From Halicephalobus mephisto (taxonomy: Eukaryota; Nematoda; Chromadorea; Rhabditida; Panagrolaimidae): a stretch of DNA of 64,000 nt. Of this stretch, positions 33,706-45,990 are shown piece by piece (position 1 is the stretch's first letter; the number at the start of each line of letters is the position of its first letter). A program made the translations under genes and the position numbers. The notes beneath the pieces were generated by a model. That model had not been told where the DNA came from. It searched no databases and saw only the letters and a program-made list of their open reading frames with translations. The stretch covers positions 62,001-126,000 of the forward strand of contig SWDT01000144.1 of NCBI GenBank assembly GCA_009193035.1, in the 5' to 3' direction.

Positions 33706-35741
33706 TTATCCTCCAATTTGTCCATTTGATTGTTCTGTAAATTCTTTGGGATCATAGACACTTCCGATAAATCCAGAAACCTTGTAAGGCACGACGCCGT
33801 ATTTGATTTTTTGTTCCTTTCCCAGAGCAACAGCTTCAGAAATAAAAAGCATTTGAGCTTCATTATATTCTTTCACAATTTGCTCATCAGTCAAGTCCAT
33901 GATTCCGTCGTTTACATCCTTGCTTTCCCTGAGGGATTTACTGCCAGCTTGAGCCATCTGTAGCGAACAAGCTAGAACTCCAGTAGTGAGGTCATCTCCG
34001 AAGGGGTAGTACTTGGCTGATTGGATAGTTCTGTTGAGGATTCTCTTTGGGAAATCTGGAAAGCGCTTTTATGTCTCGATTCACTAAGTTATCTCTTACC
34101 AAATTCCCCTGTAGCAGGTCTTCCAAGTCCAATCCCATCAGTTATGCCGTCTCTGATAGCTTCGACCATGGCTGGGACTGTTCTGAACCCTCCAGTGACG
34201 TAGATAACTGTCTTTTTCACTGCTGGTTTGATTTGGGCAGCAAATTCAGCAAAGTAGGCTTCTCGTTTCTTCGTCGATTCCTTCTTGTGCATAAACGCAA
34301 GTTCTTCATAAGTACCTCCACTCAGCTCAATAAAGTCCAAACCTGCCTCATCTAGAGTTCTTGCCACCTCCTCAGCTTCGTCGGTAGTGAGCCCTTCATT
34401 CTGGAACTCTACAGAATTCAATTTAATCCCTATAATGAATCCAGTGGAAGCCGGGATTTCTTCTCTGATGGAGTTGTAGATATCGACAACAATCTGAGCT
34501 CTGTTCCTTGCGGATCCTCCGTATTTGTCTGTTCTTTTGTTGGTAGTGTTTGAGAGGAACTGAGCAATCATGTAGCCATGAGCCCCATGAAGCTGGACTC
34601 CGTCAAAACCGGCGTCATAGAGGTATTTGGCGGCATAGGTGAATTTGTCTATGATTTCAGTTTTGACTTGTTCTGTAGTCAATTCGATGGGTTCCCCAAA
34701 CTCTCTCAATCCGAGAATTTGCTTATTCAGAGCTACTGTAGAAGAACTGAAGGGTCTAGGATTAATGTACTTCAATGTCTGTCTTCCAGCATTTCCTAAT
34801 TGAGCGAGAATGAGATTTCCCTGTTCCTTAGCTCTGGAAGCGATTTCTCTCCAGACAGCTCTTCGTTCGGGAGAATCCAGTTCTTTCTGGATAATTGTGT
34901 TCCCCGGAGATTCCAAGTGAAATTGATCCACCATGACATTTCCAGTTATAGTCACACCATAACCACCTGCAGACCATTTCTCATACATGTTGACATGAGT
35001 AGTAGTTGGGAGGCCGTTGGTGGCAGGATTGTTTGGAGTGTAGTGAGCTACATACTCGGAGAGAGCCGACTTAAAGCGAGTAATTAATCAACAACAACTG
35101 GGTTTAGACAGTGGAAACATTAAATGATACTAAACATTTTCAAAGAAATCGACTTTGGTTGTATTAGTTTTTTGAAATGAGTTATATATCATTTTGAAGC
35201 TGTTAAAACATACAATTAAAACAGAAAATTACTTAGTGAAACAAAAATCTATGTGAATTAATTGAAAACTTGTAAATTTCTATAATTATAGAGAAATATA
35301 CAGAATTATGATGTTTGGATCCTACTTTGGACATACTCGTTTTCTATATTAAACGTATCTGTTTGGATTTTTGTAATTAGATATAATTTTCATATTAATT
35401 ACGATAATCGGTATTTTAAAGAAATAATTAAAAACGCATTAAGATTTAACTTTTTATAAATAAAAATCCTTCATTTTTTGAAAATATTTCACTTTAGAAG
35501 ATTATTGTATAAAATCTGAACTTATATTATGATTACCTAATTCAAAGGGCTGTTTCGATACAGTATATAACTTATTTCAAGAAGCTACTTTTATTAAAGT
35601 TCAGTTGTGTCAGATTTTGAATAATCAACAACTCACCTTCAAGAATCTGTTCTTTGCAATTCTCTGTGATGTCGGAAAAACAATCTCTTCTCCGAGGACG
35701 TTGGGATTCATAAGTTTCTCGACAGGAAGACGTTTACTCAT
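33706..35741 (-). CDS. Old Yellow Enzyme-family FMN oxidoreductase
   Basis: Exons 35741-35637, 35069-34100 and 34055-33706 give 474 residues. The start MSKRLPVEKLMNPNVLG leads into KNRFLKSALSEYV, the N-terminal signature of the YqjM/2,4-dienoyl-CoA-reductase-like class. Further landmarks are GNAGRQTLKYINPRPF, the active-site LHGAHGYMIAQFLSNTTNKR followed by DKYGGSARNR, and the phosphate-binding YVTGGFRTVPAM and DGIGLGRPAT. It is a TIM-barrel flavoprotein that uses NAD(P)H to reduce activated double bonds. It lacks the C-terminal iron-sulfur and FAD domains of the long bacterial enzymes; the last 115 residues are a nematode-type extension. No signal peptide, so cytosolic. Confidence 0.92.
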
Positions 35742-36233
35742 GGTTCTTTAGCTTAAGAAGTTACTTCACCAATGGAATAAAATTTGATTTAAGTTATCTC
35801 CGTTTTGTTTTTTGTTCTTTTATACACCTTTGAAATCACAACACATTAACTACACTAAATTGTATATTTCGTGCTCATCTTTGACATTTTCATTGTTTAT
35901 TTCATCATTCGTGCATCCCAATCGTGGTCTCATTGGACTTTTCTTTAGTAAAGACGACTTTCACGTGAATCAATCAGACAACAAAACCTATAGTTCAAGA
36001 AAATTGTCATCAATATGAAAATGCAGTGTTTCTTTATGTTCGAAATTGTATTTTTGTTTAATAAGTCACAATGTACAAAATATTTTTGAAAACTTTTTTT
36101 AAAAATTTCAATAATTAGCTGGATGGTACATAAATTTTAATTTCTTGTAAAGTTCAGGTAGCTTGATTATTTTACTTACCAATGGAAAATTTTGCAAAAT
36201 TAGATTATTTTTCCCATATATAAACAAAAAAGT
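35742..36233. other. Intergenic, promoter side of the oxidoreductase
   Basis: AT-rich; no supported gene. The flavin oxidoreductase promoter is expected just right of 35741. Confidence 0.5.
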
Positions 36234-36530
36234 GTAACTTTTGGTTTTGTAACAATTGTGAAATGTAGCACAATAGTCACATTTTTTATATTTGATATTC
36301 GTGATGAAAATTACAGCACACAAAAACAAGCGTAACTTTTAGTCCAGTAACAAATGTAAATCGTCACTATTAAATTGTAATTTTTATCACAAATTTCAGA
36401 TATTTATGAAAAATGCGACGATTATGTTACATTTCGCAATTGTTACAGAGTCAAAAGTTACGTTCTTTTTATATGAAATAATAGTGACGATTTTTATGTG
36501 TTACTTTGTAAAAAGTTATTTTTTTGTGTT
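36234..36530. repeat. Interleaved inverted repeats (order A-B-A'-B')
   Basis: A (36234-36314) starts GTAACTTTTGGTTTTGTAAC; A' (36377-36461) is its inverse, with CAATTGTTACAGAGTCAAAA near its end. B (36318-36372) contains TAACTTTTAGTCCAGTAAC and ends TCGTCACTATTA; B' (36479-36530) starts TAATAGTGACGATTTTTATG and is its inverse. A and B are themselves related. It is non-coding, sits downstream of the channel gene's stop, and looks like a foldback transposon or two nested ones. Confidence 0.75.
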
Positions 36531-36791
36531 GAGAATTTTGTTTACTTCTTAGAAAATTAATTTTAGAATGAAATATCAAAGTTTAAAATATTTTTGTACT
36601 GTAAGATACATTTTTATAGGTTTAAATTTTTCAATTATTTCAAATCAATTCTTTATGTAAAATAAAATAACGAAATTAGGCGTTTTTTATTCAAAAATTC
36701 ATAAAATTTTACTCAGTATTTAGTGTACTAGAATGATTTAAATGGTTTTTAATAAATTTTTAGAAACTATCTCTAGTGGAATAAATCTAAT

Positions 36792-39011
36792 TCATAATTC
36801 AGTATGTTTAGATTCTCCTCTGATACACTTGTTCTCAGCCCCTTCGATGATGACAAATCGGTAGATGATTAAAAATAAAATAAAAATAATTGGGTACATG
36901 ACTTTGAAGAAGGAATCTAGTCCTCTACCGTACCTATGATACTGTATGGCTTTTTTGGCTATTTTCGCTGCTTCACGAACAGAAAGAGATTCGGCATTTT
37001 CCTCGAGGTGTTTTTTGAGCCGTTTGCTTCTGTTTTCGAAGGAAATGACAATCAGGGCTTGGACCATGGTGGAAAACACAAAGGTGGCGGTGAATCCGAA
37101 CCTGGAAGAAATTCAAAAATTATTTTTGACGGAAACTAAAAAATACCAAATATCGATAGCTTTGATGTAGGAGACCTTGGGCAATGTTTCTTTAGCTGCA
37201 TTACTTTCTGCTGATAGTGTCAAGAATACAGTAAGAGCGACAAAGATCCGTCCTTCGACAAACTCTTCTGGAAGCCAGACGCTTATCCAGGAGAAAAACA
37301 CGCAAGTAGCCGCTAAACTACTTTATTTTTATTTTTTGTTACACTTGTTCTTACTTGGGATGTAAGTCTGAGCCAAATGGAAACCCAGATTCCTCTTCAT
37401 GTTGAATCTGGCTTCCAAACATGTGAAATTCCCCGATTTTCGTTGACCATCACAAATGGCCTTGGAAAAGTTGTGGATGTACAACTCTGGTAGTTGGACG
37501 TTTCTGTTGAAACGAATAGCATCGTATCTTTTGGGAAACCAGTGAAATTCCACGACATCGTTGGTAAAAGCAACTGTAAGTTCATTTTTAGAGATTTTTA
37601 ATTTTGAAAACTCACTTGAGCTAATTCTTAAATAACAAATTTGAGAATCATGTGGGTAATTGCACAACGTCAAAACACACTTTGGTTTCAAGTAGAGTCT
37701 GGTTTCGAAGAACAGTTCTCCGTTAGGAAAAACATACATATAGAAATTCAAAAAAGTCACTCTGTGAAAAAATGACAGTTTAGAATTCGAGAAAAATGGA
37801 TCAGGTCTCCAGATTCTTCTGAAACCATGTACTGTAAAATCTGCGAGAAAACCCAACTTACTTCAAAAACGTCTCTTCACTGATCAATATAGGAGAATCC
37901 AGTCCGTGAGCTAACCTGGGATCTCTCCAAGCCATTCTGAGCCACATGTCCATATCGTAATCCTAACAAATAAAATAAATAAAAAAATTAATCCTACCAT
38001 TGTGGTCAACTCGAAGTTTGAAATTGACTGGACATGAATTCCAATCATAACTTTGATCACTTGATCCTCTATCAGTGTTGGAGCAGATCTGGGATCGTAC
38101 TTGACCCTCTTCATCAAGGGTAAAAGGAACGTAGCGGCATACGGTTTCTGTCCTGTCTGGGCCATGTACTCCAATCGCCTCAGGATATTCTCGAGAACTA
38201 TGTCTTTTTCCAGTGTTTGTTCGAGTTTAGCAAGTTTACTAGTGTCCAATTTACTCAAATCGATCCCGATCGGTCCGTCCACTGCAAGTTAAATTTGACT
38301 GATTTAAAATATTTAAATTTTCCCACATTCGTCGTTCTCTTTTGATTTATCCTTTTTGCTATCTTTCGGTTTGTCTTCTTCAGAGACATCTAGGGGTTTT
38401 TCTTGAGCTTCTAATTTCACTTGACCTTCATGAAGGACATTCACCACTTGTCTGTCGTTGTCGTCGAAAAAGGAGTCTTCGGAAATGATTGGTTCAACTT
38501 CTGGAGGTGGTTCTTTTTTCTTTTCTGCTTCGATAACTGATTTAGGAACGAATATCTCCTCTGGATTGATTTCACTAACTGAGCTAGGATCGTATCCTAA
38601 TTGTGGATCATACCCTGGAGGCATTTCGGTACTTTGAAGAACTTCTGGAAGTTTTTCATTTTTTTTAACAGATTGAGCATTTTTGGAATCGAGATGATGA
38701 CAGAACGACTCAAGGTTTATTGAAATATAAGAATATTTTGATAAAAGTTCTTCGACTTTTTCCAATCCGAAAATCTGGTCCACAGTAGAGTAATCTAAAT
38801 ACATGAATTTCTGACCGAGAGCTAACTATAACAGTAAGTAAACTACTGTGAAAACATGAATTCAAACCTTTCCGCAATGTTGGCGTTGAATTAGTTTCAC
38901 ATCCACTCCAGAAGCAACAGCATCTTTGGTGGAATTTATCCATAATGGTTGGATTCCTTGACTAATTACAGTATGTAAAATTGAGAACATTGAGAACATA
39001 TAAAATATCAT
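36792..39011 (-). CDS. Cys-loop ligand-gated ion channel subunit with E-G-R pore entrance
   Basis: Eight exons (39011-38868, 38825-38327, 38281-37998, 37962-37862, 37818-37616, 37573-37355, 37312-37147, 37101-36792) give 641 residues in phase. A signal peptide (MIFYMFSMFSILHTVIS) is followed by an unusual acidic, Lys/Glu-rich insert (about residues 95-205), the ligand-binding domain (IWRPDPFFSN; Cys loop C-x13-C ending PHDSQIC; second disulfide in AICDGQRKSGNFTCLEARF), YIPS, four membrane segments (M4 PIIFILFLIIYRFVII) and VSYIKAIDIW after M2. The second disulfide and YIPS place it with the glutamate/acetylcholine-gated chloride channel branch. M2 starts VEGRIFVALTVFLTL instead of the anion-channel P-A-R. 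Ligand unknown. Confidence 0.9.
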
Positions 39012-39237
39012 TTTGTACAAACAAATCCTTAGAATAATTGATTGCCAAAACTTCGGGCAAATTAAACAAAAAATTTTTCATTTCCGAAAGAGCGCGAAAT
39101 TCGTTGACCGTTAATTGATTTGATTTTCTTTTTTGTCCTCCGGTTTTGGGAAAAGATCGATTTTATTAGTTCTCGAAATAACTTGTTCAATTTTTAACGA
39201 AATTACAATTGTTTATTAAAGTTATTTTTTAAACGAA

Positions 39238-40751
39238 TTAATACAGTACTCCAAATTCTGGAGCTTGACAATTCTTGGCAGTGATCATGTCAGTCACGTT
39301 GACAACGGTCCCTTGGAACCTCATTTCGACAAAAATGGTGTTCGGAGCCTTGGGGCAAGTGAGTCTGTAGCCGATGGGTTGGCCTTGTTGGATCCTCTTC
39401 CTTCCGAAGCCGATATCGTCTCGATAACGGGCATTGTAGATAGAAACTTCGAAATCCGCCCATTTGCCGGTTCCGACGATGAAGAGTCCTTCGTTGTCAC
39501 AGCCATCGTAACGTTGACTGCCTGGATCGAAACGAAGACGTTTCCTTCCGATTATGTGGCCTTCGATGGGACTGTAGATAACAGGGGCTCGAGTCTGGAT
39601 GTCATCTGTTTCGTCATCTTCGTCCTCGGCAAGGGTACAGACGAGTTCGAAGCCTTTAACTCCGTTATATCTACTGCAAAAAAAATTATTATTTTTTAAT
39701 TTTTTTTTTTTTACCTATCCCCTTTGAAGCCCCCAACGAGGAGATTATTGTAATTCGTTTCGCATATTTGTCCGGTACACATGCAGTCCTTGAAGTGGTT
39801 AGTCGGATCGACGGGTTTGCCTTCTCTGAAGATTTGCAATTGCACGTAATTGGTGTCGCTCTGCTGACTGTTTTCCAGACCACATTCTATGTTCCCGGCA
39901 TAGCCGATCTTCTCTCCGGCACTGACCTCTCCTCCATACTTGGTAAGGATTACGGTAGTGATGAGAGCATAGTAACCTTGCCATTGACCTGTGCCGTCAA
40001 TTCTGGCAGCTTGATCAGCACATTCCATCTTGGCATTGCCCCCAAAGGGCATGACGTAGCTGAGAACCCCGGAAATAGGGGCGAAAACGGGTTCTTTAAC
40101 GGGACATGGAATATCTATGGCTTCGAGATGGATATTGTTGTGACTGCAAATCATGAATAAATTCGAAAATTCAAAAATTTCAAACTTTAAAAATCAAAAC
40201 AAATTAAAGTTGATTAAAAATAAATTACATCAATTAAAAAATAATTTTTTTAAAATTATAAATTAGATGATATTCAAAATCAGTATTCAATTTTCGATAA
40301 ATACTTTTTAAAATGAAAAAATAGAATAAATATTTCATATATAAAAAACTCGGAAATTAAAAAATATTTTGTCTGATTTTAGATTTTTTTAAAATACTTT
40401 TTTATTTTATTAAATTTAATTATTTTAAAATTTATTTTTTTACGACAGTTACTATTTTTAAAAAAAGTATTTTAAAATGTAAAAAATTGAAATTTCACGA
40501 ATTATTTCTTTTCATAGAAATTTTTAAAAATTTAAATATTGATTTTAATTTTTTAGGAATTTTTTTGTTTTTAATAACATTATCGAAAATATTCCTTACC
40601 GTCTTCCGCCGTATTTTCCACAGAGATTCTCACTTTTCGGATCGCATTCTTTCAATTTAGTGTCCAAGTTGGCCCCGCAAACAGGACTCATACAACCTAG
40701 TCCGCTAGATGACCCGATCAGAGAAACGAAAATAATCCCTTGTAGCCACAT
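39238..40751 (-). CDS. lect-2: LECT2-like secreted protein with two M23-fold domains
   Basis: Exons 40751-40600, 40143-39715 and 39673-39238 give 338 residues. It starts MWLQGIIFVSLIGSSSG, a signal peptide, three bases after an AG that looks like a trans-splice acceptor (TTTTAG). Domain 1 has C-G-K-Y-G near the N-terminus, VFAPISGVLSYVMPFGG, GTGQWQGYY and GEKIGYAGNIEC; domain 2 repeats the pattern with VIYSPIEGHIIG, GTGKWADFEVSIYN and GQPIGYRLTC. These match vertebrate LECT2 (chondromodulin II). In C. elegans, LECT-2 is a muscle-derived ligand that patterns sensory dendrites. Zinc ligands are incomplete: H-x4-D remains in domain 1 but the later His-x-His is YVQLQ, so a peptidase activity is unlikely. 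Confidence 0.88.
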
Positions 40752-41154
40752 TTTCTAAAATTAACAATTAATATTCATCGAATTCACTAATGACTCAATG
40801 AAATCCTCCGTAATCTTAGAAAAAGTAAAAAAACTCGAAAATTATGAAAAAATAAAAGGACCAGTCCGGGCGTCAGTTGTCCATCAATAACACAAACTTT
40901 TTTCATCTCAAATTCCCCTGAGAACTCAAAAAACTCCTCGTTTTGGTTGAAATAAAACCAAATATTTTTTAAGTCAAAAGTAAAAATTTAAATATTTCAA
41001 AATGTCAATTATCAAAACAGCAATTCCGAATTCGAAAAATAAAAAGCATTTAAAAAAGCCGGGATTGAAAATTGAAGTAGTTACAAGCGAAAATTATGGG
41101 TCCCAATTGCATGAATTTTTTGAATAACTTTGACTTTTGGTCTTCAAAGCAGTA

Positions 41155-41480
41155 CAGAATGTTCCAAAAACAAGTCTAAATTTTAAATCACTCTACTTCA
41201 ATAAATATTAAACGGATTTCCTCGGGTTTGTATTTCACAAACATCTACGACCTTGTAGTTCTATTTTATAAAAAATACAAAATTTAAAGTACTTTATAAA
41301 AATAAATTAATTTTTGGCGTTCTGTTCCGAAATTTTTTCTTTATAAAAATTCAAATTTCTTTATAAAAATTTTAATTTTTTTATAAAAATTCAAATTTTT
41401 TAAATTTATCCAATTTTATAAAATTTTTCGATCGTAAATGAAATTAAAAAAGTTTTTTCAATTTAATAAAAAACCATCAA
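41155..41480 (+). repeat. Dispersed AT-rich repeat, copy 3
   Basis: It starts TGTTCCAAAAACAAGTCTAA, followed by TTTTAAATCACTCTACTTCA and ATTAAACGGATTTC, and later TTTTTGGCGTTCTGTTCCG. The order matches copies 1 and 2. The middle (about 41330-41402) has expanded into short repeats of TTTATAAAAATTC. Confidence 0.5.
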
Positions 41481-42604
41481 AATCCGTTCGATATTAATTA
41501 AGTTAAAAAAGTTCAAAATTTCGATTTTTTGAATAAATTTAATTTTTAACAAATAATTATAGAATAACATTTTTAAATTTAATTTTAAATATAGTCGAAG
41601 TAATTTTCTAAATTAATTTAGTTTTATTAATTTTTATCGAAATCGAACAGAAAAAAATTTTTCTTTTGGGGACGGCTATGGCGATACATACTGAATCGCC
41701 ACCAACGAGACCGAAAAACGGCGCGATAGAGATCGAAACAGTCAAAAAAGCAGATAGCAAAAGACAGGTCTCCGGCTTCTTTTACAATCACAGATGTTTC
41801 TGTTTATCTCCCTTTATAGCCCCAACTAAACTAAACCAATAACAACAAAAATATTCGCGGAGTTTCCAAGACAAACAAAGCAACCCATTTCGATGGGGTA
41901 ATTGTGATTTTCCGAATATTTGTTAGTACGTTCATATATGACTATCCGTCTTCGAGGGCAGAGAGGGGGTTGTGCACCCTGTGGACTTTGGTTTAGAAGT
42001 TTCTAAATCCATCCAGAGAAAATATAGTTATAAAAATTAATTACGAAATTATAAGATTGCGAAATAACAAAAAACCAAAGTTACTACATAGGCCATTTTA
42101 GTTTCTAGGAAGTTTAGAAATTTTGAGACTATTTCGTAAAAAATTCATATATGATTTTTACAGTATATGGTTCATTACGAAAATCATATAAAACTAAAAT
42201 CACCACGTAGATTACTGTATTTTCTAGGAACTTTTAGAAATCCAAGTTGAGACTATTTCGTAAAAAATTCATATATGATTTTCGCAACTACTAAAATTTT
42301 ATAATTTTTAATCTCGATTGGAAAATTTTAGAACTTCTTCCCGAGACAAATCCGCAGCAATATTCATTCTAATTTCTACAAGATTGTGATCTTTGAAGAG
42401 GATATTTCAGAAATAAGACCCAAACTTTGTAAAAAGAACCCAGAAATTGCCTTTGAGGCCAAGGGTGAGTAATGTTTCTTTTTGAAAAATGACCCAGCTG
42501 TGGACTCCCTCGCAGAGGACAAAAGCCAAGTAGGAAAAATTGAAGCATTTTCTTCAACTTCCAAATAAGGAACAGAACTGTCGATTTTCGAACTTCTGAA
42601 TCAA

Positions 42605-42737
42605 TTTCGAATTAATTAAAATTCGAAAACCAAAAGATTTCGAAATATTTTAGAATTAATTAAAATTCAAAAATTGAAAGATTTCGAAAAATTTTAGAAT
42701 TAATTAAAATTCAAAAATTGAAAGATTTCGAAAAATT
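42605..42737. repeat. Tandem repeat, 44-bp period, three copies
   Basis: Two identical 44-bp copies (42650-42693 and 42694-42737) start TTAGAATTAATTAAAATTCA and contain GAAAGATTTCGAAAAATT. A third, diverged copy precedes them (42605-42649). Identity of the last two implies a recent duplication. Confidence 0.85.
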
Positions 42738-43449
42738 GACAACTTTGATGGAAAATACTGAATCCGAGGCTAAACCAAAATTTAAGGTAAGTGAAACCAA
42801 AGTTAAACATCAAAAAATAAAAACTAATTTTCAACTATTCCGAGAAACAAATTTTCAATTCAAGACCCTTCAAGTGGATTTTTTTAATTTCTAAATTAAA
42901 ATTATTTTTAAATCAATATAAAATTAGAAAACTATATATTCATATAAAAAACAATAAAAAATTCAATTTTTTTAATTTAAATAAAAAATTCAATTTTCTT
43001 AAATTTAAATAAAAAATTTAACTTTTTAATTTAACAAAAATAAAAAATCAGTAATTCTCGAACGGAAAATATTTCTCAAAAATAATCTAATTTTCTTTAA
43101 TTTATAATTTCAAAAAATTTCCAAGCTTTTCCACTTGGTAATCGTTTTAAAAATTGAAAATTTCCTAAGGAAAAATCTCAAGAAAGAAAAGACATGAAGT
43201 AGGTCCACTTGAGATGCCACCGGAATTGCTAATAATCCATTTCCTTCCTTTTCCTATTAATTTTATTTCCAGACCATTTCGCGCATCCAATCCTTCATCT
43301 TCATCAAAATCCCAAAGCTGCCAGAACCAAACACCCAAAATCTACTAATCCTCCATTTTCATCAAAAATAAATTTTTCTTTCTATTTTATTCTTCTTTCA
43401 AATTGATATGAAATACCACATAAAAGTGAGCATACTGTATCGAAATCAT

Positions 43450-45860
43450 TCATGACCTGTGATGAATCTTTGGCACTGGCAAAAGTGCCGTTGAACTATT
43501 GGCACTCAGAGTATTTGGAGTATTAGGAGGAGGTGAAGCTGATTTTAATTTTCCTCCACCATTTAAAAACGGAAAATTAGCCAATTGAGGATTAACAGGA
43601 ACTGATGCATAATTAGAATTGATCTCACCTTGGATCATCGAAGCATAATCATTAGTTTGAGGCGATCCACAGTTCCTATTCCTTTCATTTTGATAGGGAT
43701 AAATAGGGGAAATAGGCCAATTTCCTGGGGAAAGAGTAGGACCAGGATAATAAGGAGATCTTATATTTGTCGTAGGAAATCTAGAAGGCAGTATTGGTTG
43801 AGATTGAACTGCTTGTGGATTATTCCTTCCCGGAGCACGAATACCTGTCAAATAAGTGTTCTGAGTAGCAAAAGAAATAGCTCCAGAAGGTCCAGGTAAA
43901 ATCCCACAAGAAGCCGGCATTGATTTCAGTTGATTTTTCGAGTTAATTTGGGGATAAGTAGGAGATCCAAGGTAAGTAACTTCTGTAGTAGCTGCAGTCA
44001 AAGGCACTGGTTTTCTCGGCGATCCAGTTGCTTGTTGTTTTAGCTGAATTTCAATCTGTCGTCTATAGGCAATTATCGGTTCTGTAATCCACAAATTACT
44101 CCTAATCAATCACCCAAAGTACCTTACCATCAAAAAAGTAATATCTTTTCTTATCAAATGCCTTAGCATCCAAAACATGATGAATAAATCCCTTCGAAAG
44201 CAGCATACCAGCATAATTTTGGGCATGTTTTTTGTTATTGAATCCACTTACATTCTGCAACAACCAATTAAGCATGTCATTACCGATAAAAGAATTAGGG
44301 AATGGAATTTTCAGCCACTTCCTGTTAGCAATTTCTAATCCAGAATTCGGATGAACCATTCTTCTCAAAATCCATGTAGGATCAGTATCTACTGTCAATT
44401 TCGCATTCAACATATCTAAAACCCACTATTCTCACAAACAATAAAAATACAAAAACCAACCATTCTCATCATTTTCTTTTCTAGACAAACCCTGATTGTT
44501 GTTCGAACTTGATTCAATAGGATTGTTATTACGAAAATTGTGAAGAGCAGGAACCAAACAAGCACCAATACCATTTCTTCGGTCAATATACGCTGCTCTT
44601 TCTTCATCGCTCGTTATTGCCCCTGTATCGTCTTCTGTCCCATTATTGTTTGAGATTTCTAAATCTCTGAATGGTTTAGGTCTTTCTGCTTCAGTCGTTG
44701 CTTCGACCCAATTTGAAACGTCTAATGGCATTGTATCACAAAGAACAGAACTCAGTCCACCTTCTGATTTTTCATCACTTATCCTTGGTCGTTTCGCCAC
44801 AAACATTGTTATCGTTCTAAAAATTCCAACAATGTATTTTCAATTAAAAATTAATCATAAACATTCCAAAAATTATGCAAAACTTACTTTTTTGATTTTG
44901 CTACTTTCTGAAGCTCAGCTATTGCTTGTTGAATTGTCAGAAATTCAAAACTACAATTGTTAATTTGAATAATTTGATCGCCAATTTCCAACAATCCACA
45001 GATGTCAGCAGCACTTCCTGCTTTAATTTTACCGATGAAAATACCGCCATCATGATCGACGACTTGAATACCTAGACATGGAGCGTCTTTCATAGAAATC
45101 TTGATTTCATCGACTCTGGGAAGTGAATTAGAATGACTGCTGGCAGTGACGGACGATATCGTAGACGGAACATAAGCTTTAGTTCTCTTGCCGCCATTGG
45201 GACCTCTATCGCTGTCTGTCAACTGTTTGTAGGAAGAATTATGAGATCCAGTATCTTCTAGTTCATCATTATCCTCGTTCAAAGAACTGCTATAGTCATC
45301 TTCAGCCAAATGTTCCCCAGCTCTTCTGCTGAAGTACGTCATTGTCGATGGATCAGTGACCATAGACACTCTGTGTATTCCGAAATCATTGTCATCAGCA
45401 ATGGAAGAAAGAGCTTGGGCAGATCTCCGTTTTTTCAGCTAAAACAAAACTTTAAAACCCATAAAAAACAAAAACAAACTTGAAACGAATCATTGAGTCC
45501 ACCAAAACTTTTCGTTGTTCTTGGCAAAGTCCCACCAGCTTGTATGAGGTTTTTTACAGTATTACTATTTCCGTCGTCTTTGTAAATCGGCAAGAGGACA
45601 AGTTGAATAACGCCGTTTTCTGATTTGTTGAGTTTCTGACTGTCACTGAAAAGTTCAACTTTGACTTCCTTCTGGAACACAGGGTCGAATTCTTTGCAGA
45701 AATACTTGAACCCTTGACGTTCGAAAACCTTCTTAAAGTCGCCCAGAGTAATCTTATCCGGCGCAACTGGCACAATAGATACAAAAGGGGTAGTTTCGTC
45801 GAGGTAATAGTAAACTTTTGTCGATGTCTGAGAAACCTGCTTCCCGTCTTCCGCTGACAT
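43450..45860 (-). CDS. dsh: Dishevelled (DIX-PDZ-DEP scaffold)
   Basis: Exons 45860-45480, 45438-44888, 44816-44461, 44415-44128 and 44081-43450 give 735 residues. The start MSAEDGKQVS follows a trans-splice-like acceptor nine bases upstream. DIX domain at about 12-85 (VYYYLDETTPFVSIVP); PDZ at about 238-330 with ligand groove CLGIQVV and DGGIFIGKIKAGSAAD; DEP at about 455-526 (GLEIANRKWLKIPFPNSF, then GNDMLNWLLQNVSGF); then a Pro/Ser/Asn-rich tail. It relays Frizzled signals in canonical and planar-polarity Wnt pathways: DIX polymerises, PDZ and DEP bind Frizzled and partners. The last intron is only 46 bp. It starts 130 bp after rpb-4. Which of the nematode paralogues it equals is not decided. 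Confidence 0.96.
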
Positions 45861-45880
45861 TACAATACTCTGAAGAGAAG
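45861..45880 (-). promoter_or_regulatory. Probable trans-splice acceptor of dsh
   Basis: On the minus strand the sequence CTTCTCTTCAG lies just upstream of AGTATTGTA and the dsh ATG. The upstream rpb-4 stop is only 130 bp away. A strong acceptor without any upstream donor, at this spacing, is the pattern of a downstream operon gene that receives a spliced leader. Confidence 0.6.
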
Positions 45881-45990
45881 TTAAAACACAAATCACTTTG
45901 CAAAAGGAAATATTACAGAATCGGATAAAAACCGACAAAAAATAATTCGAGAAATTAACAGAGATCGTTTAAATCACTCAAAACGAAAAA

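Larger units (their letters stand above)
40752..43449. other. Long intergenic region, repeats only
   Basis: Between the start of the LECT2-like gene and the end of dsh. Very AT-rich. It holds a dispersed repeat (41155-41480), a pair of direct repeats (42100-42173 and 42224-42290) sharing TTTCGTAAAAAATTCATATA, and tandem repeats at 42605-42737. No supported gene. Confidence 0.5.

Noticed and set aside
42748..42786. MENTESEAKPKFK followed by GTAAGT, a possible plus-strand first exon
   Set aside because: No downstream plus-strand exon exists before 48631, and the stretch directly follows a tandem repeat. Likely chance.
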